DNA of 64,000 bases, from the NCBI GenBank assembly GCA_000702245.1, contig JNKY01000001.1:1-64000 (forward strand). The letters run 5' to 3'. Below, one piece after another: positions 24,475 to 34,159 of this stretch. This stretch comes from Lachnospiraceae bacterium C6A11 (GTDB lineage Bacteria > Bacillota > Clostridia > Lachnospirales > Lachnospiraceae). The translations under genes were made by a program, and so were the position numbers. The notes under the pieces were generated by a model. The model was not told the origin of the DNA. It saw only the letters and a list, made by a program, of their open reading frames with translations, and searched no databases. How positions within the stretch are numbered: the stretch's first letter is position 1; each line of letters starts with the position of its first letter.

Positions 24475-25650
24475 ATGAAAGAGAATGATCAGGCAGTTTT
24501 ATCTGATATGGTTGCTTTTGTTGCCTGTGCTGGATGCGCGGCCGGCAAAGCAAGATTTCAGGACAAGTGTAGCAGCTGCCGGGAGGCAGTTGAAGCCGGT
24601 TTTATCAGGGGCGAATGTAAGAGTGGATGCGTGGGCGTAGGCTCATGTGTACCTGTATGTAATCAGGGTGCGATCAGTATTCAGGACGGAAAGATAGTGA
24701 TCGACCGTGAGAAATGTAATGGCTGCGGAGACTGTGCAGCAGAGAATGTTTGTCCACAGAGACTTATAAAGATGATCCCAAGAAAGGCTACGAACTTTAT
24801 CCCGTGTTCATCTACAGAGGAAGAGGAGAGCGTAGTAAGGGCAACCTGCGGATATGGATGTATCGCCTGCGGTGAATGCGAACGTTCATGCCCTAAAGGA
24901 GCAGTTTCGATTGTAAATAATCATGCGGTAATAGATTATGATAAATGTGTCGGCTGTGAGGCCTGCACTATAAAGTGCAAGAAGAAGATCATCGTGGATA
25001 CCCTCCATGATCTGACAAAGCTTAAGGAAAAGGTTGCATTTGTAAAGTGTTCCGGCGGTTCAAGAGCTTCGGCTGTATTTGAAGGCATGGGAATATCAAA
25101 GTGTTCTGATGCTGTAAAGCAGGATGCAAAGGCTCTTGGTATCTGTACCACAGGATGCTGCGGACAGGGTGACTGTACTGCAGTCTGCCGATTCGGAGCT
25201 ATCTCTGTTGTGAACGGAACAGCTGTTGTGGATCCTGAAAAATGCGTTGGCTGTAGAGACTGTACATTTGCATGTCCTAGAAATCTCATAACAATGGTTC
25301 CTTATCAGGGCATGAAGCTGGTTCCGTGCTCATCAACTGATGATTATGAGGATAAGCTTAAGGTCTGCGATTCAGCCTGCATCGGCTGTGAGGATTGCGT
25401 AAACAACTGTCCTAACGGTGCGATCTATATGGAAGAGAAACATGCAGTGGTAGATCCTTCTCTCTGTGAGAACTGCAAGATGTGCCAGTATGTTTGTATG
25501 AGAAATGTTATAAAGGAACAGAAGGTTCCGGATTATATATATCTGCAGAGAGCAGCGCTCCTTAATGATGCGTTGGATGAAAAACCTGCGTCTGAAGAAA
25601 CTCAGGAGCAGGCAGATAAAGCAGCAGACAAGAAGGGAGGGGATCAGTGA
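24475..25650 (+). CDS. Polyferredoxin made of two RnfB-like halves
   Basis: A soluble protein of about 391 residues packed with [4Fe-4S] motifs. It is built from two related halves, each beginning with VAFVxC and containing a CGQGDC/GVGSC-type cluster, a CNGCGDC or CVGCRDC cluster, a PCSST link, and paired CIACGEC/CVGCEAC or CIGCEDC/CENCKMC clusters. This is the C-terminal iron-sulfur part of RnfB twice, without RnfB's membrane anchor. ATG 24475, seven bases after AAGGAG, is preferred over 24448. Its stop overlaps the PFOR start (ATGA), so the two are coupled, and it is the likely electron acceptor of PFOR. Confidence 0.85.
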   Translation: MKENDQAVLSDMVAFVACAGCAAGKARFQDKCSSCREAVEAGFIRGECKSGCVGVGSCVPVCNQGAISIQDGKIVIDREKCNGCGDCAAENVCPQRLIKMIPRKATNFIPCSSTEEEESVVRATCGYGCIACGECERSCPKGAVSIVNNHAVIDYDKCVGCEACTIKCKKKIIVDTLHDLTKLKEKVAFVKCSGGSRASAVFEGMGISKCSDAVKQDAKALGICTTGCCGQGDCTAVCRFGAISVVNGTAVVDPEKCVGCRDCTFACPRNLITMVPYQGMKLVPCSSTDDYEDKLKVCDSACIGCEDCVNNCPNGAIYMEEKHAVVDPSLCENCKMCQYVCMRNVIKEQKVPDYIYLQRAALLNDALDEKPASEETQEQADKAADKKGGDQ

Positions 25651-28600
25651 TGCGTACAAGAAAGACTATGGATGGAAATACAGCTGCAGCACATGTTGCA
25701 TACGCATTTTCAGAGGTTTCAGCTATATATCCTATCACACCATCCTCACCTATGGCAGAAAGTATGGACGAATGGGCTGCTGCCGGACGTAAGAACCTTT
25801 TTGGTGAGAAGGTAAATATCATCGAAATGGAATCCGAAGGCGGAGCTGCCGGAGCAGTACATGGTTCGATCACGGCCGGTGCGTATACGACTACATTTAC
25901 AGCTTCCCAGGGACTTCTTCTGATGATCCCGAACATGTATAAGCTGGCAGGAGAACAGACTCCGACAGTATTTCATGTTGCTGCCAGAGCACTTGCGACA
26001 CATGCACTTTCAATATTTGGCGACCATTCCGATGTAATGAGCTGCCGACAGACCGGCTTTGCCATGCTCTGCTCTAACAATGTTCAGCAGGTTATGGATC
26101 TTGGTGCAGTTGCTCATCTTGCGACAATCGCAGGAAAACTGCCTATGATGCATTTCTTTGACGGTTTCAGAACATCTCATGAATATCAGAAGATCGAGGT
26201 CTGGGATTATGAGGATCTCAGAGAGATGGTGGACTGGGATGCAGTTAAGCGTTTCCGCGAGAAGGCACTGAATCCTGAGCATCCGCATCTTCTGGGTTCG
26301 GCAGAACAGCCGGAGACATTCTTCCAGCATCGTGAGGCCTGCAATACAGCCTATCTCGAGACTGTGGAGACCATCGCTAAATACATGGATATGGTTAACA
26401 GCAAGATCGGTACGGATTATAAGCCGTTTAATTATTATGGTGCAGCTGATGCGACAGAGATCCTTGTAGCTATGGGCTCAGTTTGTGACGCTGCAGAAGA
26501 AGTAGTTGATTATCTTAACGCACAGGGACGTAAGGTTGGTATCGTTGAGGTTCATCTTTACAGACCATTCTCAGCTGAGTACCTGACAAAGGTTATACCT
26601 GAGACCGTTAAGAAGATAGCTGTACTTGACAGGACCAAGGAGCCGGGAAGCCCTGGAGAGCCTCTGTTCCTGGATGTATGCAGCGCCCTTCGCGGAACTC
26701 CGTGGAAGGACTGCCTGATCGTGGGCGGACGTTACGGACTTGGTTCTAAGGATGTTCAGCCGGGTGATATTCAGGCTGCATTTGAAAATCTGTGGAGTGA
26801 GTCTCCTAAGAGAGAGTTCACTCTTTCAATAAATGATGATGTGACATATCTTTCACTTCCTGTTACTTCAAATCCTGATGTAGCAGCAAAGGATACTGTT
26901 GCATGTAAGTTCTGGGGACTTGGTGCTGACGGTACTGTAGGTGCTAACAAGAACTCTGTAAAGATCATCGGTGACCATACGGACAAATACGTTCAGGCGT
27001 ATTTCCAGTATGATTCCAAGAAGTCCGGCGGTGTGACAATATCACATCTTCGTTTCGGAGACAGCCCTATCAAGTCGACATACTATGTAAAGCAGGCGGA
27101 TTTTGTTGCGTGCCATAACTCTGCATATCTCACAAAATATGAGATGGTGCAGGATGTAAAACCGGGCGGAGCATTTCTCCTTAACTGTACCTGGACTGAT
27201 GAGGAGCTTGAGGAGCATATTCCTGCAGCGGTTAAGAAATATATAGCTGAAAATAATATCAGATTCTATACCTGCGATGCGGTTGATATCGCCAAGAAGG
27301 TAGGACTCGGTGCAAGGCGTACCAATACGGTACTTCAGGCAGCCTACTTCCATATAGCACAGATAATTGATATCGATAAAGCTGTCGGCTATATGAAGGA
27401 TGCGATCGTTAAGACCTATTCAAAGAAGGGTCAGAATATAGTTGATATGAACTGTGCGGCTGTTGACGGCGGTGTGGAAAGTGTTCATGAGGTTAAGGTT
27501 CCTGAACATTGGAAGACTGTTGCTGACGATCCGGCTCCTGAGAAGCTTGTGGGCCGTGATAAGATGCATACGGATTATCTGAACAATATACTTGTGCCTA
27601 CAAATACACTTACCGGTGATAATTGTCCTGTTTCCGTATTTGTGGATACTGCAAACGGTGTTCTTCCGTCAGGTACGGCAATGTATGAAAAACGTGGTAT
27701 CGCGGCAGATCTTCCACACTGGTGCTCAGGTAACTGTATGCAGTGTAATATGTGCGCATATGTATGTCCTCACGGCGTTGTAAGACCATTCGTACTGACT
27801 GCCGAGGAGGCTAAGGACTATCCGGATGCTGTCCCTATGAAGGGAACCAAGGATAAATATTTTGTACTTGGCTTCTCTGCAAAGGACTGTACAGGCTGTG
27901 GTTCCTGCACTGAGGTTTGCCCGGCTCGTAAGAAAGCGCTCGAGATGAAGGCTATGGATTCAGAATTCATGGAGAGAGAGCAGGCTAAATATGACAAGCT
28001 CTTCGCTACAGTTCATAATGAAGACAGACAGGTACCATTTGATAAGAATACAGTTAAGGGTTCACAGTTTACACAGCCGCTCATGGAATTCTCCGGAGCA
28101 TGTCCGGGCTGCGGCGAATCACCTTACGCAAAGCTTGTAACACAGCTTTTCGGTGACAGGATGATCGTAGCAAATGCAACCGGCTGCTCAATGATCTGGG
28201 GCTGTTCGGCACCTTCCACTCCATATACGGTAAATAAGGAAGGACGCGGACCTGCATGGGCTAACTCTCTCTTCGAGGATAATGCAGAGTTCGGTTATGG
28301 TATGGCTACAGCTGTAAATGCAAGAAGAAATGAGCTGAAGACTGCTGTTGAAGCTCTTAAGGAGAATAATCAGGAAACAGCCGCAGCGGCTGAAAAGTGG
28401 CTCAGTGTCATGAATGATGGCACAGAGGCAGGAGCTGCCGGTGAAGCATTGCTGGACATCTGTAAGAAGCTTGCTGAAACAGATACCAATGCAGCATATG
28501 TAGTTAATAATTCGGACCTCCTCAGCAAACCGTCTATCTGGCTGTTTGGTGGTGACGGCTGGGCTTATGATATCGGTTACGGTGGACTGGATCATGTCCT

Positions 28601-29195
28601 CGCTTCCGGTGAAAATGTAAATGTACTTGTATTTGATACTGAGGTTTATTCAAATACCGGCGGTCAGTCTTCGAAGGCTACACCTGTCGGAGCGGTTGCC
28701 AAGTTTGCGGCTTCCGGTAAGAAGGTTAAGAAGAAGGATCTGGCTCAGATCGCAATGACCTATGGCTATGTTTATGTGGCTCAGATTGCAATGGGCGCAA
28801 ACCCTGCACAGACACTTAAGGCTCTTAAAGAGGCTGAAAGCTATGACGGACCATCTCTTATCATTGCATATGCACCATGTATCAACCATGGTGTAAAGGC
28901 TGGTATGAATAAGAGTATGCCTGAGATGCGTAACGCAGTTCGTTCAGGTTACTGGAACTTACTTCGTTATGACCCACGTCTTGCAGAGCAGGGTAAGAAC
29001 CCTTTGATGCTCGACAGCAGCAAGCCTACAGATAACTATCAGGACTTCCTGATGGGTGAGGTAAGATATAATTCACTGAAGCTTCGTTTCCCTGAACAGG
29101 CAGAAGAGCTGTTTAAGAGGGGCGAGGAAGCAGCCAGCGAGAGATTTGAGGCGCTGCATCACAGAGCTATGGATAAGAAAGGGGGTAATGCGTAG
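25650..29195 (+). CDS. nifJ: Pyruvate:ferredoxin (flavodoxin) oxidoreductase
   Basis: The enzyme oxidises pyruvate with CoA to acetyl-CoA, CO2 and reduced ferredoxin. The 1181-residue single chain has the domain I start (MDGNTAAAHVAYAFSE, YPITPSSPMAE), the CoA-loop segment, a two-cluster ferredoxin domain (CMQCNMCAYVCP and CTGCGSCTEVCP, about residues 695-765), and the C-terminal TPP domain with CPGCGESPYAKL and GGDGWAYDIGYGG. ATG 25650 overlaps the polyferredoxin stop; the GTG at 25647 is less likely. It lies in an operon with the polyferredoxin and a GltA-like flavoprotein, from a promoter that carries the uronate-type palindrome. Length and cofactor motifs are complete. Confidence 0.97.
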   Translation: MRTRKTMDGNTAAAHVAYAFSEVSAIYPITPSSPMAESMDEWAAAGRKNLFGEKVNIIEMESEGGAAGAVHGSITAGAYTTTFTASQGLLLMIPNMYKLAGEQTPTVFHVAARALATHALSIFGDHSDVMSCRQTGFAMLCSNNVQQVMDLGAVAHLATIAGKLPMMHFFDGFRTSHEYQKIEVWDYEDLREMVDWDAVKRFREKALNPEHPHLLGSAEQPETFFQHREACNTAYLETVETIAKYMDMVNSKIGTDYKPFNYYGAADATEILVAMGSVCDAAEEVVDYLNAQGRKVGIVEVHLYRPFSAEYLTKVIPETVKKIAVLDRTKEPGSPGEPLFLDVCSALRGTPWKDCLIVGGRYGLGSKDVQPGDIQAAFENLWSESPKREFTLSINDDVTYLSLPVTSNPDVAAKDTVACKFWGLGADGTVGANKNSVKIIGDHTDKYVQAYFQYDSKKSGGVTISHLRFGDSPIKSTYYVKQADFVACHNSAYLTKYEMVQDVKPGGAFLLNCTWTDEELEEHIPAAVKKYIAENNIRFYTCDAVDIAKKVGLGARRTNTVLQAAYFHIAQIIDIDKAVGYMKDAIVKTYSKKGQNIVDMNCAAVDGGVESVHEVKVPEHWKTVADDPAPEKLVGRDKMHTDYLNNILVPTNTLTGDNCPVSVFVDTANGVLPSGTAMYEKRGIAADLPHWCSGNCMQCNMCAYVCPHGVVRPFVLTAEEAKDYPDAVPMKGTKDKYFVLGFSAKDCTGCGSCTEVCPARKKALEMKAMDSEFMEREQAKYDKLFATVHNEDRQVPFDKNTVKGSQFTQPLMEFSGACPGCGESPYAKLVTQLFGDRMIVANATGCSMIWGCSAPSTPYTVNKEGRGPAWANSLFEDNAEFGYGMATAVNARRNELKTAVEALKENNQETAAAAEKWLSVMNDGTEAGAAGEALLDICKKLAETDTNAAYVVNNSDLLSKPSIWLFGGDGWAYDIGYGGLDHVLASGENVNVLVFDTEVYSNTGGQSSKATPVGAVAKFAASGKKVKKKDLAQIAMTYGYVYVAQIAMGANPAQTLKALKEAESYDGPSLIIAYAPCINHGVKAGMNKSMPEMRNAVRSGYWNLLRYDPRLAEQGKNPLMLDSSKPTDNYQDFLMGEVRYNSLKLRFPEQAEELFKRGEEAASERFEALHHRAMDKKGGNA

Positions 29196-30568
29196 TGATC
29201 AATCTTAGTAAAGTTGGAACTGCCATGCCTGAGCAGGATCCTAAGGTTCGTGTAAATAATAATGACGAGGTCGCTATGGGCTACACCGAGGAGATGGCGA
29301 TCCGTGAGGCACTGCGCTGCCTCAAATGCCGTGAGCATCCGTGTATGACATCAGGCTGCCCTATCCATAACAATATACCTGCATTTATAGAGAAGATAAC
29401 GGAGGGAGCTTTCGAGGAGGCTTATCAGATCCTTGCGGAGACTACAGCACTTCCTGCAGTATGCGGAAGAGTATGCCCACAGTATCTTCAGTGTGAAGGA
29501 AAATGTGTCCGTGGTGACAAGGGACGTCCGGTTGCTATCGGTGCACTGGAAAGATTTGTAGCTGACTGGCACAGACATAATGCATCTGTGGTTGCAGATG
29601 AAGCAGCCGGGACAGAGAAAAAACAAAAAAGTGTAGCAGTTATCGGCTCCGGTCCTGCAGGTATCGCATGTGCAGGAAAGCTGGCTGATAAGGGATATGC
29701 TGTTACTATATTTGAAAAAGAGAAGAAGGCCGGCGGAGTACTGAGCTATGGTATTCCTGAGTTCCGTCTGCCAAGAGAGATCGTTGAGACAGAGCTTGAT
29801 AAACTTCAGCAGGCAGGTGTAGTTATCAGTACTGAGAAAGAACTCGGCAGGGACTTCAATATAGATTCTGTAATGGAGCAGGGCTTCGATGCTGTATTTA
29901 TCGGAAACGGTGCCGGAAGATCCATTCGTCTCGGAATCCCGGGACAGGAGCTGAAGGGCGTTCTGCCTGCATCAGGTTTCTTGTATGATGCAAATATCAG
30001 AAAAGAGTATCCGAAGGCTGAAAAGATAGCAGTCATCGGCGGCGGAAATGTAGCTATGGATGCGTGCCGTGCAGCGGCTCGTGTACCGGGCGTGCAGAAG
30101 GTTTATGTGGTTTACAGACGTTCCATGGCAGAGATGCCTTCAGATCCGAAGGAGCTTCGCGAGGCTGTGGCAGAGGGCGTTGAGTTCATCTATCTTACAG
30201 GACCTGTAGAGGTTGTGGGAGATGGCGAAAAGGCAGTGGGCCTGAAGTGCCAGAAGATGGAGCTTGCCGAGCCTGATGCATCCGGAAGAAGAAAGCCTGT
30301 TCCGATCCCTGGTTCAGAGTTTGTTCTTGAAGTAGACTGCATCATTGAAGCTATTGGAAGTGAGAGTGACAATGACGGCTTCAGTGACCTTGAGAAAGGT
30401 TCAAGAGGCTTTATCACGGCAGATCCGGATACACTGGCAACATCCCGTCCGGGCGTTTATGCAGGAGGCGATACCGTGACCGGTCCTAAGACCGTTATCG
30501 CAGCTATGGGTGCCGGAATAAAAGCGGCAGAGTCGATAGCTGATTACCTGGAAAAGCTTAATAAATAA
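29195..30568 (+). CDS. gltA: GltA/NfnB-like NADPH-dependent flavoprotein
   Basis: A 457-residue FAD and NAD(P) flavoprotein. The N-terminus has the iron-sulfur ligands CLKCREHPCMTSGCP and CGRVCPQYLQCEGKC. FAD binding is seen at VIGSGPAGIACAGKLA (about residue 150), NADPH binding at VIGGGNVAMDACRAAARV (about 278), and the C-terminal FAD motif in YAGGDTVTGPKTVIAAMG. The family covers glutamate synthase small-subunit-like enzymes and NfnB of the electron-bifurcating transhydrogenase. Next to PFOR and a polyferredoxin, ferredoxin:NADP(H) electron transfer is as likely as glutamate synthesis; no NfnA partner is visible. It starts at GTG 29195, overlapping the PFOR stop by one base. Confidence 0.85.
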   Translation: MINLSKVGTAMPEQDPKVRVNNNDEVAMGYTEEMAIREALRCLKCREHPCMTSGCPIHNNIPAFIEKITEGAFEEAYQILAETTALPAVCGRVCPQYLQCEGKCVRGDKGRPVAIGALERFVADWHRHNASVVADEAAGTEKKQKSVAVIGSGPAGIACAGKLADKGYAVTIFEKEKKAGGVLSYGIPEFRLPREIVETELDKLQQAGVVISTEKELGRDFNIDSVMEQGFDAVFIGNGAGRSIRLGIPGQELKGVLPASGFLYDANIRKEYPKAEKIAVIGGGNVAMDACRAAARVPGVQKVYVVYRRSMAEMPSDPKELREAVAEGVEFIYLTGPVEVVGDGEKAVGLKCQKMELAEPDASGRRKPVPIPGSEFVLEVDCIIEAIGSESDNDGFSDLEKGSRGFITADPDTLATSRPGVYAGGDTVTGPKTVIAAMGAGIKAAESIADYLEKLNK

Positions 30569-30573
30569 TCTAC

Positions 30574-30608
30574 ACACCGGTTGTATTGAAAAATATGACC
30601 GGTGTTTT
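30574..30608 (+). terminator. Terminator after the PFOR operon
   Basis: ACACCGGT pairs with ACCGGTGT around a 16-nt loop, followed by TTTT, just downstream of the gltA-like stop. Confidence 0.82.
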
Positions 30609-30612
30609 AGTG

Positions 30613-30768
30613 TCGGATGATAATAGCGGTTGTGGATATCAGGATGAATTGCCGGATGATAATAGCGGTTGTGGATATCAGGATGAATTGCCGGATGATA
30701 ATAGCGGCTGCCGGGTATCATAGTGAATTACCGGATGAAATGATTAACTGTCTGTTATCAGAATGAGT
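30613..30768. repeat. Four 39-bp tandem repeats
   Basis: The unit begins CGGATGATAATAGCGG and ends GGATGAATTG. Units 1 and 2 are identical over their shared length, unit 3 has several changes in its second half, and unit 4 is degenerate. There are no spacers, so it is not a CRISPR. It fills the gap between the PFOR operon and the serine hydrolase gene. Confidence 0.9.
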
Positions 30769-30837
30769 TGCTGGAAACGTGCAGAAACTTGTGGTATTAT
30801 GTGTAGTATATTAAAGTATAAAAGGAGTCAGGCAAGG

Positions 30838-32835
30838 GTGTTAGGCAAAGATGAAAGAAGTAAAACATTAAGGATATCGGCCGTTTTATTGGCACTGTTT
30901 TTTATGGTGACGATATTCGGACAGGGGCTATTCGTGACTGCGGAAGGAACTGAGGCTGCGGATAAGGCTGTGTCTGAGGAAGGAGCTGCAGCTGCGGAGG
31001 AAACGACGACCGCAGGAGCAGATGCGGGTGAGGCTGCGCAGGATGAACAGCTATATTATCCGGAACTGCATCTGGACGGAGAAGCCATAAAAAAAGAGCT
31101 GGAAGCGTTATATGAGGAAAATAAGGAAAGTACACCTTCGGTTTCGATAAGCGTATTTGGAGAGACAGAAGATATCTGCTCGGTGGTTTACGGAAATGCC
31201 AATGTTGAGGACGCTGTGGCAGCTGATGAGGATACGATCTATGAATGGGGTTCTGTCAGTAAGCTCCTGGTCTGGGTCAGTGTAATGCAGCTTTATGAGC
31301 AGGGCAAACTGGATATGTCTGAGGATATTACAAAATATCTTCCTGAGGACTTTTTGAAATACCAGTCATCAGAAGATCCGATCACCATGAATAATCTTAT
31401 CAATCATGATGCAGGCTTCCTTTCGCCTTATAAGGATGTTGAAACAAGTAATCTGGACGAACTTATGCCTCTTGATGAAGCACTGAAGAAGACTGAACCG
31501 GCGCAGGTATATGAGCCTGGAGAGGTGGTTGCATATTCCAACTGGGGCACCGCACTTGCTGCTTATGTAGTTGAGCAGATCAGCGGAATGGATTACGCTG
31601 AGTATGTGAAGATAAATATACTTGACAGGCTGGGTATGGAGCATACTGCCGTAAAGCCTGATCTTTCAGATAACCCATGGGTGGCTGAGAGAAGAGATCA
31701 AACATATGGCTATTATTACGAAGACGAGAAGCTGACTTCAATGGGTTCATGCCGTGCATATATCCATATTTATCCGGCAGGTGCCGTAACCGGAACCATA
31801 GGGGATCTTAAGAAGTTTGCCCGTGCATTTCTCTGTAACAGCGAGGATTCGGTACTCTTTGAGAAACCGGATACATTGGAACTGATGCTGTCACCGTCTC
31901 TCTATTATTCAGGAACAAGTGTTCCGAGATTCTGTCATGGTTTTGAGGCTGATATTTACGGTAAGGGAAGGCTTATACTCGGACATGGAGGAAATACCAC
32001 CGGGTTCACGGCTCTTCTGCAGTTTGATCCGGAGAGCAGGACCGGTCTTGTCATGATGACAAATGTCCGTGCAGAAAGAACTTTCAGATCAAGGCTTCCG
32101 GAAATAGTGTACGGTAAGCCGGATTATTCGGAGATCTCCGGTGGAGACTTCACGCAGCTGGATTTTACAGGTCATTATATTATGAGCGGCGGAACCTTTG
32201 AGAAGGGCTGTTTTTCACTGTACAGCTTCCTGACGGATCGCCTTCATATCAGAGAACAGAATGGCGAATATACAAGTAACAGCGGTATATCATCAATAAA
32301 GCAGCTTTCGGACAATGTGGCTGTAGTAACTCTGGTCAACGGAGAGGAGCAGCTGTATTTTATAAAATATGATTCGGATGGAAAGTTTGAGGGACTCCAG
32401 AATACATCGGTTGACTTTATCAGGATCAGTAATTTTAAGTTTACACTGCAGATGGTACTCATGCTGGGAATGATACTTGCACTTGTAATAATGATGGTGC
32501 TTCTTGTTGCGCATCTTCTAAAGATCAGACGATTCAAGGATCCGGATATCAGAAAATACAAGCTGTGCGAGATCAATCTGGGAATAGCTGAGGCCGTGCT
32601 TGCATCCGCTATAAGCTTGCTGTTCCTGTTCGGCGTAAACAATGTGATACTTCGTGCGATATTCTGCATAGTTGCTACAGGCTTTTTGGCACTGATGATC
32701 GAGCTCCTCATCATGACTCACAGAAGGGGTAAAAAGGACGAGATCAGTAAAGTACTTATCCTGGAGGATGTATGTGGATTCTTCATCCTGGTCGGATTTA
32801 TCTATTGGAGATTATATCAGTTCTGGGGATTCTAA
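30838..32835 (+). CDS. Beta-lactamase-fold serine hydrolase with C-terminal membrane domain
   Basis: The exported domain has the three class C/PBP-like motifs: SVSK (about residues 140-143), YSN (about 233-235) and HGGN (about 383). This group covers esterases and D-aminopeptidases or carboxypeptidases acting on the cell wall. A membrane signal (LLALFFMVTIFGQGLF) opens the protein and about five hydrophobic helices close it (from residue 540). An acidic alanine-rich linker follows the signal. I choose GTG 30838, which follows AAAGGAG by 11 bases; ATG 30763 lies inside the tandem repeats. Substrate unknown. It is a single-gene unit ending at a terminator. Confidence 0.85.
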   Translation: MLGKDERSKTLRISAVLLALFFMVTIFGQGLFVTAEGTEAADKAVSEEGAAAAEETTTAGADAGEAAQDEQLYYPELHLDGEAIKKELEALYEENKESTPSVSISVFGETEDICSVVYGNANVEDAVAADEDTIYEWGSVSKLLVWVSVMQLYEQGKLDMSEDITKYLPEDFLKYQSSEDPITMNNLINHDAGFLSPYKDVETSNLDELMPLDEALKKTEPAQVYEPGEVVAYSNWGTALAAYVVEQISGMDYAEYVKINILDRLGMEHTAVKPDLSDNPWVAERRDQTYGYYYEDEKLTSMGSCRAYIHIYPAGAVTGTIGDLKKFARAFLCNSEDSVLFEKPDTLELMLSPSLYYSGTSVPRFCHGFEADIYGKGRLILGHGGNTTGFTALLQFDPESRTGLVMMTNVRAERTFRSRLPEIVYGKPDYSEISGGDFTQLDFTGHYIMSGGTFEKGCFSLYSFLTDRLHIREQNGEYTSNSGISSIKQLSDNVAVVTLVNGEEQLYFIKYDSDGKFEGLQNTSVDFIRISNFKFTLQMVLMLGMILALVIMMVLLVAHLLKIRRFKDPDIRKYKLCEINLGIAEAVLASAISLLFLFGVNNVILRAIFCIVATGFLALMIELLIMTHRRGKKDEISKVLILEDVCGFFILVGFIYWRLYQFWGF

Positions 32836-32853
32836 ATTGATCCCGGAGAGATT

Positions 32854-32890
32854 TAAGAGGCGGTTTTTTATAGCTGCCTCTTATTTTTTT
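32854..32890 (+). terminator. Terminator after the serine hydrolase
   Basis: TAAGAGGC pairs with GCCTCTTA around a 14-nt loop and is followed by a seven-T run. Confidence 0.9.
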
Positions 32891-32891
32891 G

Positions 32892-32938
32892 ACGTTTTCT
32901 TACATTTTTCATGCCTTCTTACATTTTTCTTACATAAA
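32892..32938. repeat. Direct repeats of CTTACAT before the LacI regulator
   Basis: TTCTTACATTTTTC occurs twice and a third CTTACAT follows, within about 45 bp. CTTACA is the half-site of the palindrome found at 24327, 34168 and 46932, so these could be weak autoregulatory sites, or only T-rich leader sequence. Confidence 0.35.
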
Positions 32939-33110
32939 GCTCTGAAAAATCCGGATAAATTATTATAACATTTTAATATTTTTTCAGTTGCATTGTTATC
33001 CCGAATTTATTATATTAATAAAGGGGTTCACAGTATTTTTTACCTGTGAAAAAGGCTTGGAGTGATAGGGACTTATATATGATATAATATTATGAAAGGG
33101 GTTACATTAG

Positions 33111-34109
33111 ATGAATATTTATGACATTGCCCAAATGGCAAATGTATCTATTGCAACTGTTTCCAGAGTGGTAAATAACAGCCCGAAGGTCAGCGAAAAA
33201 ACCCGGAAAAAGGTCATGGATATTATCGACCGTTACGGATATACCCCGAATGTTTTCGCTCAGGGACTTGGTCTTAACACCATGCATACCGTAGGAATCC
33301 TTGTTCCTACCATATCGGATCTTTATATTTCCAGAGCTGTTGCATGCATAGAGGAGAACCTGCATGAGATTGGTTATGATGTCATTCTCAGCTGCAGCGG
33401 CTATACAGCTACGGCGAAGGAGGCTCATATAGAGATGCTTCTTTCGAAAAGGATCGATGCACTTATTCTTGTAGGCTCTACCTATGCCGGTTCGGAGGAT
33501 GAGACGCATAATACTGACTATATCGCGAAGGCGGCTGAGGAGATCCCTGTATTTATCATTAACGGTCTGATCGATGGCGAGAATATCTACTGCAATGCAG
33601 CGGAGGATTATCGTATCTCTTATGAGGTAACAAAGGAGCTTATTGCCAGGGGAAGAAGAAATATCTTATTCCTCACGGATTCAAAATCCTACAGCGCAAA
33701 TCAGAAGAAATACGGCTATGAGAATGCTCTGAAGGACGCAGGGATCACTGTTTCGAGGGATCATATGCTCTTCATGAAGAATGATATAGATATGGTGAGA
33801 AGCCTTTTCTGCAACTATGATTATCTGGATTACGATGCTGTATTTGCAACGGATGATGCTATGGCTATAGGCGTGCTCAAGTACCTTGAATCCATCGGTA
33901 AGAGGGTTCCTGCCGAGGTAAGCGTTGTGGGATATAATAATTCACAGCTTTGCAAATGTACTACGCCGGAGCTTACTTCTGTGGATAATAAGGTTGAACT
34001 GGTTGCGCTCCAGACAGTCAACAATCTTAAAGAGATCCTGAACGGAAACGACAGAGTAATGCACAAAAATATGGTTGCCTGTGAGCTGATCAGAAGAGGC
34101 ACCATGTAA
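33111..34109 (+). CDS. LacI-family regulator of the uronate regulon
   Basis: A 332-residue LacI/GalR protein: an N-terminal helix-turn-helix (YDIAQMANVSIATVSRVVN, residues 3-21), the hinge helix (PNVFAQGLGLNTMHT), and a periplasmic-binding-type effector domain starting VGILVPTISDLY. Its position directly upstream of kdgK and the nearby palindrome TGTAAGCGCTTACA, a LacI-type site, make it the best candidate for the KDG/uronate regulator (KdgR/UxuR-like role). The ligand would then be KDG or a uronate; that is inference. ATG 33111 follows AAAGGGG. CcpA also reads cre-like sites, but this protein's location argues for pathway-specific control. Confidence 0.9.
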   Translation: MNIYDIAQMANVSIATVSRVVNNSPKVSEKTRKKVMDIIDRYGYTPNVFAQGLGLNTMHTVGILVPTISDLYISRAVACIEENLHEIGYDVILSCSGYTATAKEAHIEMLLSKRIDALILVGSTYAGSEDETHNTDYIAKAAEEIPVFIINGLIDGENIYCNAAEDYRISYEVTKELIARGRRNILFLTDSKSYSANQKKYGYENALKDAGITVSRDHMLFMKNDIDMVRSLFCNYDYLDYDAVFATDDAMAIGVLKYLESIGKRVPAEVSVVGYNNSQLCKCTTPELTSVDNKVELVALQTVNNLKEILNGNDRVMHKNMVACELIRRGTM

Positions 34110-34159
34110 TAATAATCTAATATAAGTGTAAATTTTTTTAAAAATTTAGCATTTTTCTG

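Noticed and set aside
30401-30721. Minus-strand frame with repeated RYYHPAIHPDIHN
   Set aside because: It is only the reverse reading of the 39-bp tandem repeats and the end of the gltA-like gene; no ribosome site.
30613-30768. CRISPR-like array
   Set aside because: The units are directly adjacent with no spacers and no cas genes are nearby.
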